A program made the position numbers and the translations under genes. Positions 1-10,568 of a stretch of DNA of 64,000 nt are shown here, piece after piece. Numbering within the stretch: position 1 is the stretch's first letter; each line of letters opens with the position of its first letter. The notes under the pieces were generated by a model. It was not told where the DNA came from. It searched no databases and saw nothing but the letters and a program-made list of their open reading frames with translations. This DNA comes from Candidatus Ecksteinia adelgidicola (GTDB lineage: Bacteria; Pseudomonadota; Gammaproteobacteria; Enterobacterales; Enterobacteriaceae), in contig CP045239.1 in the NCBI GenBank assembly GCA_020541345.1, positions 868,001 through 932,000 on the forward strand, written 5' to 3'.

Positions 1-286
1 TAATTAACATCTAAATGTTTAAATTTATTTATTTAAGACACTTTGTCTAAATTTTTAAGACGCTTTGTCTAAATTATAGAACTAACATTTCATGTAATTT
101 TATATAACATAAATATTAAGATATAATATTATTAATACATTAATTTTAAATTATTAATAAAATACTTTATAAATTTACTAATTAATAAAAATTAATATTT
201 TATTTTTATCTAAAACAACATAACAAATAGATAATGATATTATTTTAAAAATTAGTATCACTTTAATTCTTCTTAAAAATTGTAAA
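1..286. other. A/T-rich spacer left of lpxA; no lpxB start
   Basis: No reading frame or RNA gene is visible here. In enterobacteria lpxB follows lpxA directly, so its first codons would be expected on the minus strand in this stretch, and they are not present. Apart from a 22-bp tandem repeat near the left end the sequence is low-complexity A/T. Confidence 0.6.
33..75. repeat. 22-bp tandem repeat, each copy able to form a hairpin
   Basis: Two 21-base copies (33-53 and 55-75) lie one base apart, giving a 22-bp period. They differ only at position 40 (a) versus 62 (g). Each contains AGAC, a five-base spacer and GTCT, so each copy could form a small stem-loop. It lies downstream of lpxA on the minus strand. 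A slipped-strand duplication is the simplest origin; a terminator or binding-site role is possible but unsupported. Confidence 0.6.
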
Positions 287-1075
287 TTAACGAATAATAC
301 CACGAGTGGATCGAATAAAAAAATCAATAAATTTTTGTACTATTAATTGTTTTTTAGCTAAAATTTCAATTTCTTTTGTTGCTTGTTTAAATGTTTTTTT
401 ACTACGATAAAGAATTTTGTAAGCATGACGGATTGCTTGAATTTGATTTTTATTAAACCCGCGTCGTTTTAATCCAACTACATTAATACCAAAGGGAGTA
501 GTACGATTTCCTTGAGCAGTAACAAATGGAGGAATATCTTGTACAACACCAGAACAACCACCAACTATTACATGCGTTCCAATAATACAAAACTGATGAA
601 TTCCTGTTAAACCACCAATAATCGCATAATCATCAATTTCTACATGTCCTGCAAGAGTTGCATTATTAGCCAGCACACAAGAATTACCTATTACACAATC
701 ATGTGCAATATGAACATTAACCATTATAAGGTTATCATTTCCTATTTTTGTTAATCCAGTTCCTTGTATAGTACCACAATGAATAGTAACATTTTCTCGA
801 ATATAATTTCTATCACCTATTTCAACATGTGTTAGCTCACCTTCATATTTAAGATCTTGACTAATTTCACCAATAGAAGAAAACTGATAAATATAATTAT
901 TACAACCAATCTTAGTAAGACCATTAACTATAACATGAGATTTTAGAACTGTATTATTACAAATTGTCACTTGAGAACCAATATAACAAAAAGCACCGAT
1001 ATATACACTAGCATGAATAATTGCACCATTTTCAACTATTGCAGTAGGATGGATAATAGCAGTTTTATCAATCAC
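287..1075 (-). CDS. lpxA: UDP-N-acetylglucosamine acyltransferase
   Basis: Catalyses the first step of lipid A synthesis in the cytoplasm: transfer of 3-hydroxyacyl from acyl-ACP to UDP-GlcNAc. The 262-residue protein matches the family length. It begins with the left-handed beta-helix made of hexapeptide repeats (about residues 5-190) and ends in a helical domain. The catalytic histidine is at residue 125 in an IAHDC context, the same number as in E. coli. It starts with GTG, three bases after the fabZ stop, with a GGGAAG ribosome binding site inside fabZ, so the two genes are translationally coupled. It is the last gene of the minus-strand skp-lpxD-fabZ-lpxA group. The usual partner lpxB does not follow. 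Confidence 0.97.
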   Translation of the reverse strand: MIDKTAIIHPTAIVENGAIIHASVYIGAFCYIGSQVTICNNTVLKSHVIVNGLTKIGCNNYIYQFSSIGEISQDLKYEGELTHVEIGDRNYIRENVTIHCGTIQGTGLTKIGNDNLIMVNVHIAHDCVIGNSCVLANNATLAGHVEIDDYAIIGGLTGIHQFCIIGTHVIVGGCSGVVQDIPPFVTAQGNRTTPFGINVVGLKRRGFNKNQIQAIRHAYKILYRSKKTFKQATKEIEILAKKQLIVQKFIDFFIRSTRGIIR

Positions 1076-1078
1076 AAA

Positions 1079-1534
1079 TTATACTTCCCGACTACGAGCG
1101 CATGTTATAGTTGCTTCGCAAATAATTTTATTATCAACCATTGCAATACTTTTGCAACGTATCAAACCGTGATAATTTTTTTTAAAATTAACTTCTATAA
1201 TTATTTGGTCAGCCGGCATTGCAGGATGTTTAAACCGAGCTTCATGAATACCAGCAAAATAATATAATTCATCTATTTCTAATTTTCCAATACTTTTAAA
1301 CTCTAAAATAGCAGTAGCTTGAGCCATAGCTTCTAGAATTAATACGCCTGGAAAAATTGGATTTTTAGGAAAATGTCCTTGAAAAAATGGCTCGTTTATA
1401 GATACATTTTTTACCGCACGAAGATATTTATGTTCTTTAAAATCAAGAACGCGGTCAATAAGTAAAAATGGATAACGATGAGGAAGTAGTTTTAAAATTT
1501 CTACAATATTTAGAGTATGAAGGTTAGTAGTCAA
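1079..1534 (-). CDS. fabZ: 3-hydroxyacyl-ACP dehydratase
   Basis: Dehydrates 3-hydroxyacyl-ACP in fatty acid elongation and competes with LpxA and LpxD for the same acyl-ACP pool. At 151 residues it is the standard length, a single hot-dog fold. The family motifs are clear: [13 protein letters not shown] near the N-terminus, then catalytic His54 (GHFP) and Glu68 (LEAMAQ). The start is TTG at 1534, preceded on the minus strand by AGGAAG at suitable spacing, and gives the MTTN N-terminus typical of enterobacterial FabZ. About 190 bp of spacer separates it from lpxD, more than is usual for this operon. Confidence 0.97.
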   Translation of the reverse strand: MTTNLHTLNIVEILKLLPHRYPFLLIDRVLDFKEHKYLRAVKNVSINEPFFQGHFPKNPIFPGVLILEAMAQATAILEFKSIGKLEIDELYYFAGIHEARFKHPAMPADQIIIEVNFKKNYHGLIRCKSIAMVDNKIICEATITCARSREV

Positions 1535-1724
1535 GATACTCTTCCTATATTTTAATTCATAGCATGAATAATACGACCTGCACTGACTAAAAAAAAATCA
1601 ACATACAGGCCAAAAATTAACAATTATTTTAATATATATATAAAATTAATATATTATATACTAAAATTATATAACTCATAAGTCATATATTATATGATAT
1701 ACTTTGTATAATAAAGATATAAAA

Positions 1725-2756
1725 TTATTCATTATTATTTTTTTTTATTTTTTGTTCAATACTTTTTAACCGATTTTTTATTTTATTGATATTCATTATT
1801 AATGCAGTAGTTTTACGCCACACTTGATTAGATTGTACAGGAATACCTGAAGAGTATATACCAGGTTTCTTAATTGAACGCATTACCATACTCATACCAG
1901 TAATAATGACTTTATCACTGATTTTAATATGACCATTTAATACACTCCCTCCTCCAATTTGACAATTATTTCCAATGTTTACGCTACCTGCTATAATAAC
2001 ACCACCAGCAATTGCTGTATTAGAATGAATTACTACGTTATGAGCAATATGACATTGATTATCGATAATCACATTGTTTTTTATACAAGTATTATCCAAT
2101 GCACCTCGATCAATAGTAGTGCAAGCACCAATTTGAACATAATTACCAATAATGACAGTACCTAATTGTGGAATTTTAATCCATTGTTTATTTTCATTAA
2201 CATAACCAAAACCATCAGATCCAATTACAGTTCCAGAGTGAACTAAACAATGTTTACCAATTTCTACTGTATGATAAATAGTCACGTTAGCCCATAATCG
2301 TGTACCTGAACCAATTCTTGAAAATTTTCCAATAAAACAACCTGGACCAATAATTGTATTATCACCAAGAAACACACCTTTTTCAATAACTGCATGAGCT
2401 CCAATAGCAACGTTATTTCCTAAAGTAACTGTAGGTGAAATTACTGATGTTGCTGTAATCTTTCTTTCAGGAAGAGGTGTAGTATCCATTAATTGAGCTA
2501 TACGCGCATAAGATAAATAAGGATTTTTCACAACTAATGCTGCAGATTGACAATAAGGCAAATCTTTTTTAGTAAGAACAACAGCGCTTGCTTTACAAGA
2601 AGCTAATTGTTTTTTATAACGGCTATTTGATAAAAAAGTAATTTCATTAGTTTGTGCTGAATATATTGAAGAAACTTTATTAATAATTATGTTTTTATCA
2701 CCGTATAACTGTGCATTAAGTTTTTTTGCTAAATCAGCCAATCGCATTGAAAACAT
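1725..2756 (-). CDS. lpxD: UDP-3-O-acylglucosamine N-acyltransferase
   Basis: Third lipid A enzyme; adds the second 3-hydroxyacyl chain to UDP-3-O-acyl-glucosamine. The protein has 343 residues against 341 in E. coli. An N-terminal uridine-binding domain (about 1-100) is followed by a left-handed beta-helix (about 100-300) and a basic C-terminal helix. Catalytic His239 is present in the HIAHN context at the family position. Its start lies five bases after the skp stop, so it is likely co-transcribed and coupled. The 3' end contains a T9 run on the plus strand (1738-1746), read in frame as lysines and asparagine. LpxC and LpxB, needed to complete the pathway, are not in the window. Confidence 0.97.
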   Translation of the reverse strand: MFSMRLADLAKKLNAQLYGDKNIIINKVSSIYSAQTNEITFLSNSRYKKQLASCKASAVVLTKKDLPYCQSAALVVKNPYLSYARIAQLMDTTPLPERKITATSVISPTVTLGNNVAIGAHAVIEKGVFLGDNTIIGPGCFIGKFSRIGSGTRLWANVTIYHTVEIGKHCLVHSGTVIGSDGFGYVNENKQWIKIPQLGTVIIGNYVQIGACTTIDRGALDNTCIKNNVIIDNQCHIAHNVVIHSNTAIAGGVIIAGSVNIGNNCQIGGGSVLNGHIKISDKVIITGMSMVMRSIKKPGIYSSGIPVQSNQVWRKTTALIMNINKIKNRLKSIEQKIKKNNNE

Positions 2757-2761
2757 ATTAC

Positions 2762-3262
2762 TTATTTAACCTGTTGAATAACATGATCTGTAATATCTTG
2801 ATCAGGGTTAGCGTAAATAATACTATTGTTATTGATTACTATATTATAACCTTCTTTTTTAGCAATTAATGTTGCGACATCATAAATATGATTCAAAATT
2901 TTTTTTTGTTCTTCTATTTGACGACGATGATTATCTTGTTCAAAAAAATATATTTTTTGTAAAAATTGTTCACGTAAAAGCGTAATTTCTTTTTTAAATT
3001 TATTACGGTCATTATCTTGCATATGCAATTTATCATGATGTAAATTTTGAATTTTTATTTCAAGATCGCGTTTTATGTTTTGAAGCTGTCCTTCACGTTC
3101 TTTAAACTCATTTTTTAATTTTTTAGTTACTATTTCTTGTACTGGTAACTTGTCGAATATTTTTTTAACATTAACAACAGCAATTTTATTTATTTCTTGA
3201 GCGTTAGCAGTTGCAGTAAACATAAAGAATAACAAGCTGCTTATAAATAACCAATTTTTCAC
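2762..3262 (-). CDS. skp: Periplasmic chaperone Skp (OmpH)
   Basis: Periplasmic holdase that carries unfolded outer-membrane proteins from the Sec translocon to the BAM complex. The 166-residue protein starts with a signal peptide of about 21 residues (hydrophobic core, then ANA before QEINK). A long charged, lysine-rich coiled-coil region (about 45-140) corresponds to the tentacles of the Skp trimer. It sits between bamA and lpxD as in enterobacteria. SurA and DegP are not in this window, so how much of the chaperone network remains cannot be judged. Confidence 0.95.
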   Translation of the reverse strand: MKNWLFISSLLFFMFTATANAQEINKIAVVNVKKIFDKLPVQEIVTKKLKNEFKEREGQLQNIKRDLEIKIQNLHHDKLHMQDNDRNKFKKEITLLREQFLQKIYFFEQDNHRRQIEEQKKILNHIYDVATLIAKKEGYNIVINNNSIIYANPDQDITDHVIQQVK

Positions 3263-3325
3263 TAAGAACTCCTTACTATGAAATATAATTTAATGATAGA
3301 TTAACAAAATATGTTTTTTTATTAA

Positions 3326-3353
3326 ATTGTTTTAATATTTTTATTAAAACAAT
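3326..3353 (-). terminator. 12-bp hairpin between bamA and skp
   Basis: A perfect inverted repeat: arms 3326-3337 and 3342-3353 enclose a four-T loop. It lies just past the bamA stop on the minus strand. The stem is almost all A/T and no strong U-tract follows on the minus strand, so it may be a weak terminator or an mRNA-processing hairpin inside the bamA-skp transcript. Confidence 0.4.
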
Positions 3354-3418
3354 CTTATTATTATATAAATACTTAATATTTATAATGTTTTTTATTATTT
3401 TAAACTAAAATTCTTTAA

Positions 3419-5827
3419 TTACCAGCTTCTTCCCATATTAAATTGAAATTCTTCAAATTGATCACTAGGATATTTCTTTATTGGTTTAGAATAAGAAAAA
3501 TTTAATGGCCCTAGCGGTGACATCCATTGAAGTGTAACACCAATAGAAGCACAAATATAATTTATATTGTTATAATTAGGAATATTGTATTTAATCATAT
3601 TAGAAGAATGATACCATTTAGAGTCCCATATTATTCCAGCATCTAAAAATAGAGAAGTTCGTATAGATTTTTTGTATTTCTTAGTTATAAAAGGTGTCGG
3701 AGTAATGAGTTCTACACTAGCAATTACCATAGCATTTCCACCAATAGAATCATGTGAAACACAATATTTTTGATCATTAATACACTTATGAAAATTAGAA
3801 TTATAATATATAGCTTTTGGTCCAATTATATTAGATGAAAAACCACGAATATTATTTTCACCGTTAGCATGAAAATTTTCATAAAATGGAGCTTCTTTTC
3901 TATTCAAACCATTAGAATAACCTAAACGAGCATGACCAAACAAAATTAAAGAACGATTATTATTTATCGGAATATAATGTACACTATCTAAAGAAATTTT
4001 ATAATATTGATTTATTGATCCAGGAATCGTAATTTTATTATTTAATGAAATTCGATTTCCTTTTGTTGGAAAAGTACCACTATCTAAATTATTATAAATC
4101 CAATTTAAATTTAATGCAAGATCATTAGAAGCATAAGAACCATAATTAGTAGTATTAAGATTGATATTAATTGATTTTAAATAACGCCAAATAGCAATTT
4201 GTGGCTTTATATGAGAAATATTATTATGTATATAACTTAAACCAGCATATAAAGAGTTTTTCTCATTAATTGGAAAGCCTAATATGCTATCAATGCCATA
4301 ACTTTTATTAGTATAGTTAGAACGATCATGCTTATTTGACTGAAAGTGATTATAAAAAATGCGACTATTTAATTTCACATTATTCATAGTAAAATATGGA
4401 TTACTAATAGATAGCTCTGTATAACTTTGAGATTTATTTTTGGAACTATTCATTCCGACTAAATAACCAGTACCTAACCAATTATCCTGATGAACATTAA
4501 GATGAAAATTCAGACCACTCTCAGTTCCATAACCAAAACCGAAACGTATATTACCAGTTTTACGTTCTTTAACTGTATAAATAATATCTACTTGATCTAT
4601 ACTATTTGGTATACGTTGAGTATTAACCTTTACAGTTTCAAAATATCCTAAACGATCAAGACGTTCTTTTCCTTTTTTAACTTCAATATTTCCTAACCAC
4701 GACCCTTCTATTTGACGCATTTCACGACGTAAAACAGAATCTTTAGTAATATTATTACCTTTAAAAATAATACGATGCACATAAAAACGAGTACCTTTTT
4801 CTATATCCATATAAAGCGTAATAATTTTATCTTTATTATTAATTTTGAATCGAGTATTAACATGTGGGTAAGCGTAACCATAACGACAAAACATTGCTTT
4901 AATATTATTTTCTATTTCCTTAATTTTATTTTTTTTGTAAAATTCTTTTTTCTTAATTTTTATTAATTTTTTTACTTCTGAAGTATAACCTGCTAAATTA
5001 CCATGTAATACAACAAAGTTAGATAATGTATATCGATTACCTTCATTTATATTAATCGTAATGTATAAATTTTTTTTATTAGGAGTCAAACTAATATTAG
5101 TAGAGTGAATATTAAAGTTTGCATAACCTCGATTTAAATAAAAATTATTTAAATTATTAAGATCATTATTTAATTGTTCTTTTCGATATCTAGAAGTATT
5201 AAATAAATTCCACCATGGAGCTTCTTGTTTTAATTTAAAAGATGATATTAATTGATTTTTACTAAAAGATTGGTTACCAAGAATATTGATTTGTTTAATT
5301 TTTGAATGAATTTTTTCTTGAAAAATAAATTGTAAAAAAACACGATTATAAGGTAATCGTATAACTTTAATAATTATTAAAGCATTATATTTTCCAATAC
5401 TGTTATAGAATTCTTGTAACGCTGTTTTTATATTAAAAAGCATATTGTAATCAAGTTTTTCATTTATACGAAGACCATAAAGTTCTAAATTTTTTTTAAT
5501 AGTACTATTTTTTAGTGATATATTTCCTAAAAGCTTAATTTTTGAAATCACAGGGCGTTCTTTAACTTGAATGATAAGTGTTTTTTTATGATATAAAATA
5601 TTAATTTGTTCGAAATTACTAGTTGAAAATAAAGAACAAATAGTATTTCTAATATCATTATTGCTAATTTTTTTACCTATTTGAATAGGCATATTTGATA
5701 ATGCTGTTTTAATAGAAACTCGTTGTAATCCTTTAAAATGAATATTATGTACTATGAATTTATCTGCACTATATACAGTAGCACTACTAAATAATAGCGT
5801 TATTATAAATAACTTTTTCATCTGCAT
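3419..5827 (-). CDS. bamA: Outer-membrane protein assembly factor BamA
   Basis: Essential core of the BAM complex, which folds beta-barrel proteins into the outer membrane. The protein has about 802 residues. A signal peptide is followed by five POTRA domains (about 21-420) and a 16-strand barrel with conserved blocks such as VLRREMRQ, YGTESG and GGNAM; the C-terminus ends in aromatic Trp after QFNMGRSW. ATG codons occur at 5836, 5827 and 5821. I prefer 5827 because MQMKKLF mirrors the enterobacterial MAMKKL start, although AGGA is closer to 5836. Together with skp and bamE here it shows that outer-membrane biogenesis is maintained. A probable rseP remnant lies directly upstream. Confidence 0.97.
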   Translation of the reverse strand: MQMKKLFIITLLFSSATVYSADKFIVHNIHFKGLQRVSIKTALSNMPIQIGKKISNNDIRNTICSLFSTSNFEQINILYHKKTLIIQVKERPVISKIKLLGNISLKNSTIKKNLELYGLRINEKLDYNMLFNIKTALQEFYNSIGKYNALIIIKVIRLPYNRVFLQFIFQEKIHSKIKQINILGNQSFSKNQLISSFKLKQEAPWWNLFNTSRYRKEQLNNDLNNLNNFYLNRGYANFNIHSTNISLTPNKKNLYITININEGNRYTLSNFVVLHGNLAGYTSEVKKLIKIKKKEFYKKNKIKEIENNIKAMFCRYGYAYPHVNTRFKINNKDKIITLYMDIEKGTRFYVHRIIFKGNNITKDSVLRREMRQIEGSWLGNIEVKKGKERLDRLGYFETVKVNTQRIPNSIDQVDIIYTVKERKTGNIRFGFGYGTESGLNFHLNVHQDNWLGTGYLVGMNSSKNKSQSYTELSISNPYFTMNNVKLNSRIFYNHFQSNKHDRSNYTNKSYGIDSILGFPINEKNSLYAGLSYIHNNISHIKPQIAIWRYLKSININLNTTNYGSYASNDLALNLNWIYNNLDSGTFPTKGNRISLNNKITIPGSINQYYKISLDSVHYIPINNNRSLILFGHARLGYSNGLNRKEAPFYENFHANGENNIRGFSSNIIGPKAIYYNSNFHKCINDQKYCVSHDSIGGNAMVIASVELITPTPFITKKYKKSIRTSLFLDAGIIWDSKWYHSSNMIKYNIPNYNNINYICASIGVTLQWMSPLGPLNFSYSKPIKKYPSDQFEEFQFNMGRSW

Positions 5828-5836
5828 TGTTATCAT

Positions 5837-6978
5837 GCGTTTCCTAATCTACTCTCACCATTTAAGATGAAAAAACTAAAAAGTACAAGATTTATTAAAA
5901 ATACTTACACGAATATATACACAGAGCATAACTGTTATTTTAGACTCGATGAAAAATAAGCTTACTTTTTTAATTACTTATTATCTTGAGATAAAACATT
6001 ATCTTAAGATAAAATAGTTTTTTTGTCTAAAAAATACGTAAAAATTAATATTTTTTAAATTTATATAAATTAATGTTAAAGACAAAGAATTAATATTATT
6101 TTTTAACTAAAATGTTTATTGTTTTTAAAAATCTTAGAATAAATGTTGTAAAACATATTGATTTATGTCAATAACTATCAACTAAATAAGTTTATTAGTA
6201 TAAAATAAATTAAATAATTCAGTATATTTTTATAAAAAATGAAGATTTTTTTAAAAATTTTTTATTAAATATTAAAATAAATTCAAAAATATGCGTTTTT
6301 ATATCTTAAAATTAATAAATATATTTTAACAATTGTAAGAATACTTTTTTTTAAAATTTTTATAACTATATTATTAATATTTTTTTAAAATTTATACTGT
6401 TTTACACTGTATACAACATATTAATCATGTAATACGAAACATACATTATTTGTTTTTAATTTTTTTTGTATAATATAAAATTAACTCGTTTTATTTTTGT
6501 ATTATTCACTTTTAGTAAAGTTTTTATGCATAAAATTTTAACTGATTAAGAATATTTTGTTTAAAATTTTATAATAATTAAAAACATTTATATATGATAA
6601 ATAACATATAAACATTTAACTTATATACTAATGTCGGTGATTTATTAATTCTGAAAAGTATTTATGCTTATTATACAAACAATAATTTATTTAATAAAAT
6701 TATTTTGTTTTTATTTTTAATATATATTAAAAATTTTTCTATAATAATAATTAAACACTAAAACTAATATAATAATACATATCTTTATTATCCGTTATTT
6801 TGATCTTTAACATATTGTCATTTTAACATTAAATAAATATAATTTATATATACTATTTATTAAAGATATATTGTTTACTATAGCTTTATGAAAAAAATAG
6901 CTTTATAAAAAAAATTAATAGCACAATTTAAATCACTATAAAAATATTATAAATATTATATTTATATACCTTTATTAT
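5837..6978. other. 1.1-kb A/T spacer where rseP would be
   Basis: In enterobacteria rseP lies between cdsA and bamA on the same strand. Here no open frame remains in this interval. Only the part nearest bamA (about 5862-5975) has slightly higher complexity and may be the decayed rseP 3' end; the rest is low-complexity A/T. Confidence 0.6.
5862..5975 (-). pseudogene. rseP: Possible 3' remnant of site-2 protease rseP
   Basis: The reverse strand just upstream of bamA contains fragments that resemble the RseP C-terminus: LCVYIRVSIF against FCYRIGSIL, and in a nearby frame VFSS-stop against DFSRL-stop. They lie in the right position and orientation. The match is short, needs frame changes and is compared with the family from memory, so it is a suggestion. 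If right, RseP has been lost, and with it regulated proteolysis of anti-sigma-E. Confidence 0.3.
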
Positions 6979-7832
6979 TTATATATTAAAAAATAATAAT
7001 ATTAAACAAACAAATAAAGGTGCTGCTGAAGTTAAACTATCAATACGATCAAGTATTCCTCCATGCCCTGGTATTATATGTCCACTATCTTTAACATTTG
7101 CTGCACGCTTAAACATACTTTCTGTTAAATCACCTAATACTGACACTAATGAAATAATAAATGATAAACATAACAATGTTATTATATCTATTTTTAATGG
7201 CCAATATCGAGAAAATTTCCATGAAACAAACATTGATATTATTAATCCACCAATTAATCCTTCCCATGTTTTACCAGGAGAAAGATGAGGTGCAAGTTTA
7301 TTCTTTCCAAATAACTTGCCACATATATAAGCACCAGAATCCATGCTCCAAATAAGTAACATTAAATACAATAACAACCAAGAACCAGTTAAATTATTTT
7401 CTTTATAATGAAATTCACGAAGTATTAAAAAACTCCAAAAAAAAGGTAAAATCGTTAAAAAACAAAAAAATAAATGTAATTTTAGAGAATGATACCAAAA
7501 TATTGAAGAATAAGGATAAAATATAACTAAAATCAGTGCTATAAACCACCAAATTAATGATAACCAACAAAAAATTTTTGTTAAAAAATAATTTATCATG
7601 TAATTTTTATTAAAATAAAGAAACATAATTATTACTAATAATAATATAAATAAAATTGTTAAAAAGATACGCTGGTTTTTTAAAGTCAATCTTGCGATTT
7701 TTCCCCATTCCCAAATAGCTCCTACGCATACCAAAAATGTTACAAAATAAAAAAAAATACTGGTAATAAGAATAATACTAAAATTATAAAAAAAATTAAA
7801 ATAATAGATGTTATAAGACGATCTTTTAACAA
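6979..7832 (-). CDS. cdsA: Phosphatidate cytidylyltransferase, split by a -1 frameshift
   Basis: Makes CDP-diacylglycerol from phosphatidate and CTP at the inner membrane, the branch point to all phospholipids. The C-terminal signature is complete (SVLGDLTESMFKR, then GHIIPGHGGILDRIDS) and about seven membrane helices are visible. The N-terminus is in another frame: TTG at 7832 opens LLKDRLITSIIL, like the enterobacterial MLKYRLIS start, and runs to a stop at 7740-7742, 30 codons later. The frames meet in a T9 run (plus-strand A9, 7749-7757). With ten T the protein would be 284 residues, against 285 in E. coli. Alternatives are translation from TTG at 7734, giving 251 residues without the first helix, or a sequencing error. 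The start overlaps the uppS end. Confidence 0.9.
7749..7757 (-). other. cdsA: Slippage-prone T9 run at the cdsA frameshift
   Basis: Nine A on the plus strand give nine U in the cdsA mRNA. One extra U (U10) joins the upstream frame (LLPVFFF) to the downstream frame (YFVTFLVCV) with no internal stop, and restores the family's length between LLP and WEWG. RNA polymerase slippage on long homopolymers is known to rescue such genes in insect symbionts. Confidence 0.7.
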
Positions 7833-8596
7833 GAATTTTTCCTTAAAGAAGAAGGTACGATAGGTATTGTTCCTCCAAAACGACGTTTTCGTTTTGAAAA
7901 TTCATTTAATGCATTTTGAAAAGCCAACTCATCAAAATCAGGCCAAAGAATCTCAGTAAAATACAATTCAGAATAAGCAATTTGCCAGAGTAAAAAATTA
8001 CTAATACGATATTCTCCACCAGTACGAATAACTAAATCCACTGGTGATAAATCTCCCATAGACATTGACTGATTTAATAGTGATTCACTAATTTGTTCTG
8101 GCAACAATACACCATTTTGTATTTTTTTTGCTATTTTTTTCGTTCCTTCAATAATATCCCAACGACCACCATAATTAGCAGCAATGTTAAGTATTAAACC
8201 ATTGTTGTTTTTTGTTAGATTTTCAGAATAATGAATTTTCTCCTGTAAAGTCATATTAAAACGACTAATTTCACCTATTACTCGTAATTTTATATTATTT
8301 TTATGTAGATTTTTTAACTCTTTATTTAAAGAATTAATAAATAATTCCATTAATGAAAATACTTCTTTTACTGAACGATTCCAATTTTCGCTGCTAAAAA
8401 CATATAAAGTTAGAGTTTTTAAATGATGAGAAATAGCAAATTTTATTACACGACGTATCGATTGTATTCCTTCTTTATGGCCAAATATTTGCAATTTTCC
8501 ATGACGTTGAGCCCAACGTCTATTACCATCCATGATAATAGCTACATGATTAATATCTAAAAGAAATGAATTAGTTTTTTTTTTATTTTTGATCAT
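7826..8596 (-). CDS. uppS: Undecaprenyl diphosphate synthase
   Basis: Cytoplasmic cis-prenyltransferase that extends farnesyl-PP with isopentenyl-PP to the C55 carrier used for peptidoglycan and other envelope sugars. It has 256 residues, family length. The motif IIMDGNRRWA carries the catalytic aspartate (residue 23), with GHKEG shortly after, and the late RTGGEYRISNFLLWQ and ELYFTEILWPDF motifs are intact. The mRNA has an A10 run near the start (plus-strand T10 at 8575-8584), read in frame as lysines. The 3' end overlaps the cdsA start. In relatives dxr lies immediately upstream; here 2 kb of spacer intervenes. Confidence 0.97.
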   Translation of the reverse strand: MIKNKKKTNSFLLDINHVAIIMDGNRRWAQRHGKLQIFGHKEGIQSIRRVIKFAISHHLKTLTLYVFSSENWNRSVKEVFSLMELFINSLNKELKNLHKNNIKLRVIGEISRFNMTLQEKIHYSENLTKNNNGLILNIAANYGGRWDIIEGTKKIAKKIQNGVLLPEQISESLLNQSMSMGDLSPVDLVIRTGGEYRISNFLLWQIAYSELYFTEILWPDFDELAFQNALNEFSKRKRRFGGTIPIVPSSLRKNSC

Positions 8597-10568
8597 AATA
8601 AATAATGTTTTTATAAAAAAGTTTTATTTTCTTGTTATTTTTTATAAAAATAAATTAAAATATAGTATATATTTTCTTATTATTTTTATAATAATTAACT
8701 AAAAAATTATTTTTTATCAATTTAAATATCTTTGTTTTAAAATTTTATATCATAAAATAATCTAGATAAACAAATGTTAGTCTTAAAAAATATTTTAATA
8801 AAATTTTATAATAGAATACAAGATAATTATTAATTATTTTGTATTAAAATAATGAAAAATAATAAAGCATTTTTCATTAAAAATATATCATTTTTTGCTT
8901 TATAACAAGTAAATGATGTAAATCAATAAAAAAATAATATAATATTCTAATACTATAACATAATTTTAATATATACTTTATTTGTATTTATTTAATATAA
9001 TTTGTGTTTATTTAATATAAAATTTTTATGTAAAAATTATAACATAATTATATTTATTTTAACAACAATAGAAAATATAAATTTTTAATTGTATAATGAA
9101 TATTATTTAATTTACAATTATTATATCTGAGTTTAAAACTTTTCGAAAGTATATTCGAATAAATAATTATTAATTACTATTTAATATTTTATTATTAAAC
9201 TTTAATTTTATAAAACAAAAAATTAAATTTATTTTATATGAATTTTTATAATAAATTATTATCTACAATATATGTTTTAAAAATGACTAAATGGTTAATT
9301 TATAGATAATAAAACACGATGTAAAGTTAAAAAATATATTTAATTTTATCAAAATTATTTATTTAAATATCATTATTAAAACAATATAAATTAAATTTTA
9401 TTGACAAATATAAAATAATTCATATTTATATATAATATAAAATATAATATAAAATATGTAAATATCTGCTTTAAAAATTTTTTATTTAGAATAAATATTG
9501 ATACTTATGTTTGTATTTTACAAAAAAATATAACAAATTTAATATTGAATTATTTAAAATATAGGAATAAAGTTATTATAATATTTTCTATATATTATGA
9601 TTAATTGTTATGATTAATTATGTTTCCTATTAGCAATAGGTATCTGATAACAACATACTAAAAAATTAAAAAAAAAATAAAAATTTAATAAAATATTTTT
9701 ATATATGTTTTAATGAAATTTAATTTTTATATTATAAAAATATTTTTATTTTTTGAACATTTAATGTATAAGCATTGTTAATACTTAATAATGTGACGCT
9801 TAATTAATGATATATGTTATAGTTTCATCACTACTAAACATATTTAATATATTTATTATAATTTTATAGCATTAACATTTTAAAAATATAAAAAATGTTT
9901 TATCTTAAATTTTTTATTTTTATGACATATAGTAAATAATTTTAATATTATTTAAAATGTTAACTTTAAACAATACAAACAATACAATAATAAAAAAACA
10001 TTTTGATTATTTTCTTTAAAGAAATTAATATTATTTTTAAACATTATAAATGATTGAACTTAATTACATTATATATTTTATATAAAATTTTAAATCTATA
10101 CTTTTTAAAATTTTCATAAAATAATTAAATAATAATACATATATTTATTAATAATATGATGAATATAACAATATAAATTATCATATTTTTAAAAACATTA
10201 AAAAATTTATATGAATTAAATTATAATTTATTCTTTTAAAGAAGATAATATTGTTATGATATAGATAAAAATATATTTTAATTAAAATATTAATATAGCA
10301 CTAATCAAGTTTATTTTTTTTAAGAACTTATAATTTTATAAAAAAAGTTAATGAAGATATTTTATTTTTAATATGTAAAAAAATAAAAAAAATATTATTA
10401 TAATAATAGTTATAAAATATTTATTTTTTAAAACTTTTTATATATGTAATGTTTTATAATTTTAAAAAACTTGTTATTCATACCATTTGTTTTTTATTAA
10501 AAGATTATAATTACAAATAATTTAAAACAAATTATTATTTGATAATTCTAAAAATAACAACATAAAAT
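8597..10568. other. 2.0-kb spacer between uppS and dxr
   Basis: No gene, RNA or clear remnant is visible. In enterobacteria these genes are nearly adjacent with no gene between them, so this spacer has probably grown rather than replaced a lost gene. It holds an exact 13-bp tandem duplication (9595-9620), a 6-bp hairpin (9626-9640) and many near-repeats of A/T words. Confidence 0.6.
9595..9620. repeat. 13-bp tandem duplication in the uppS-dxr spacer
   Basis: Two abutting copies of TTATGATTAATT followed by g (first copy) or a (second). This is consistent with replication slippage in the expanded spacer. Confidence 0.6.

Noticed and set aside
971-1267. Plus-strand reading frame opposite lpxA/fabZ
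   Set aside because: Antisense shadow of two conserved genes; cysteine/asparagine-rich translation without family features.
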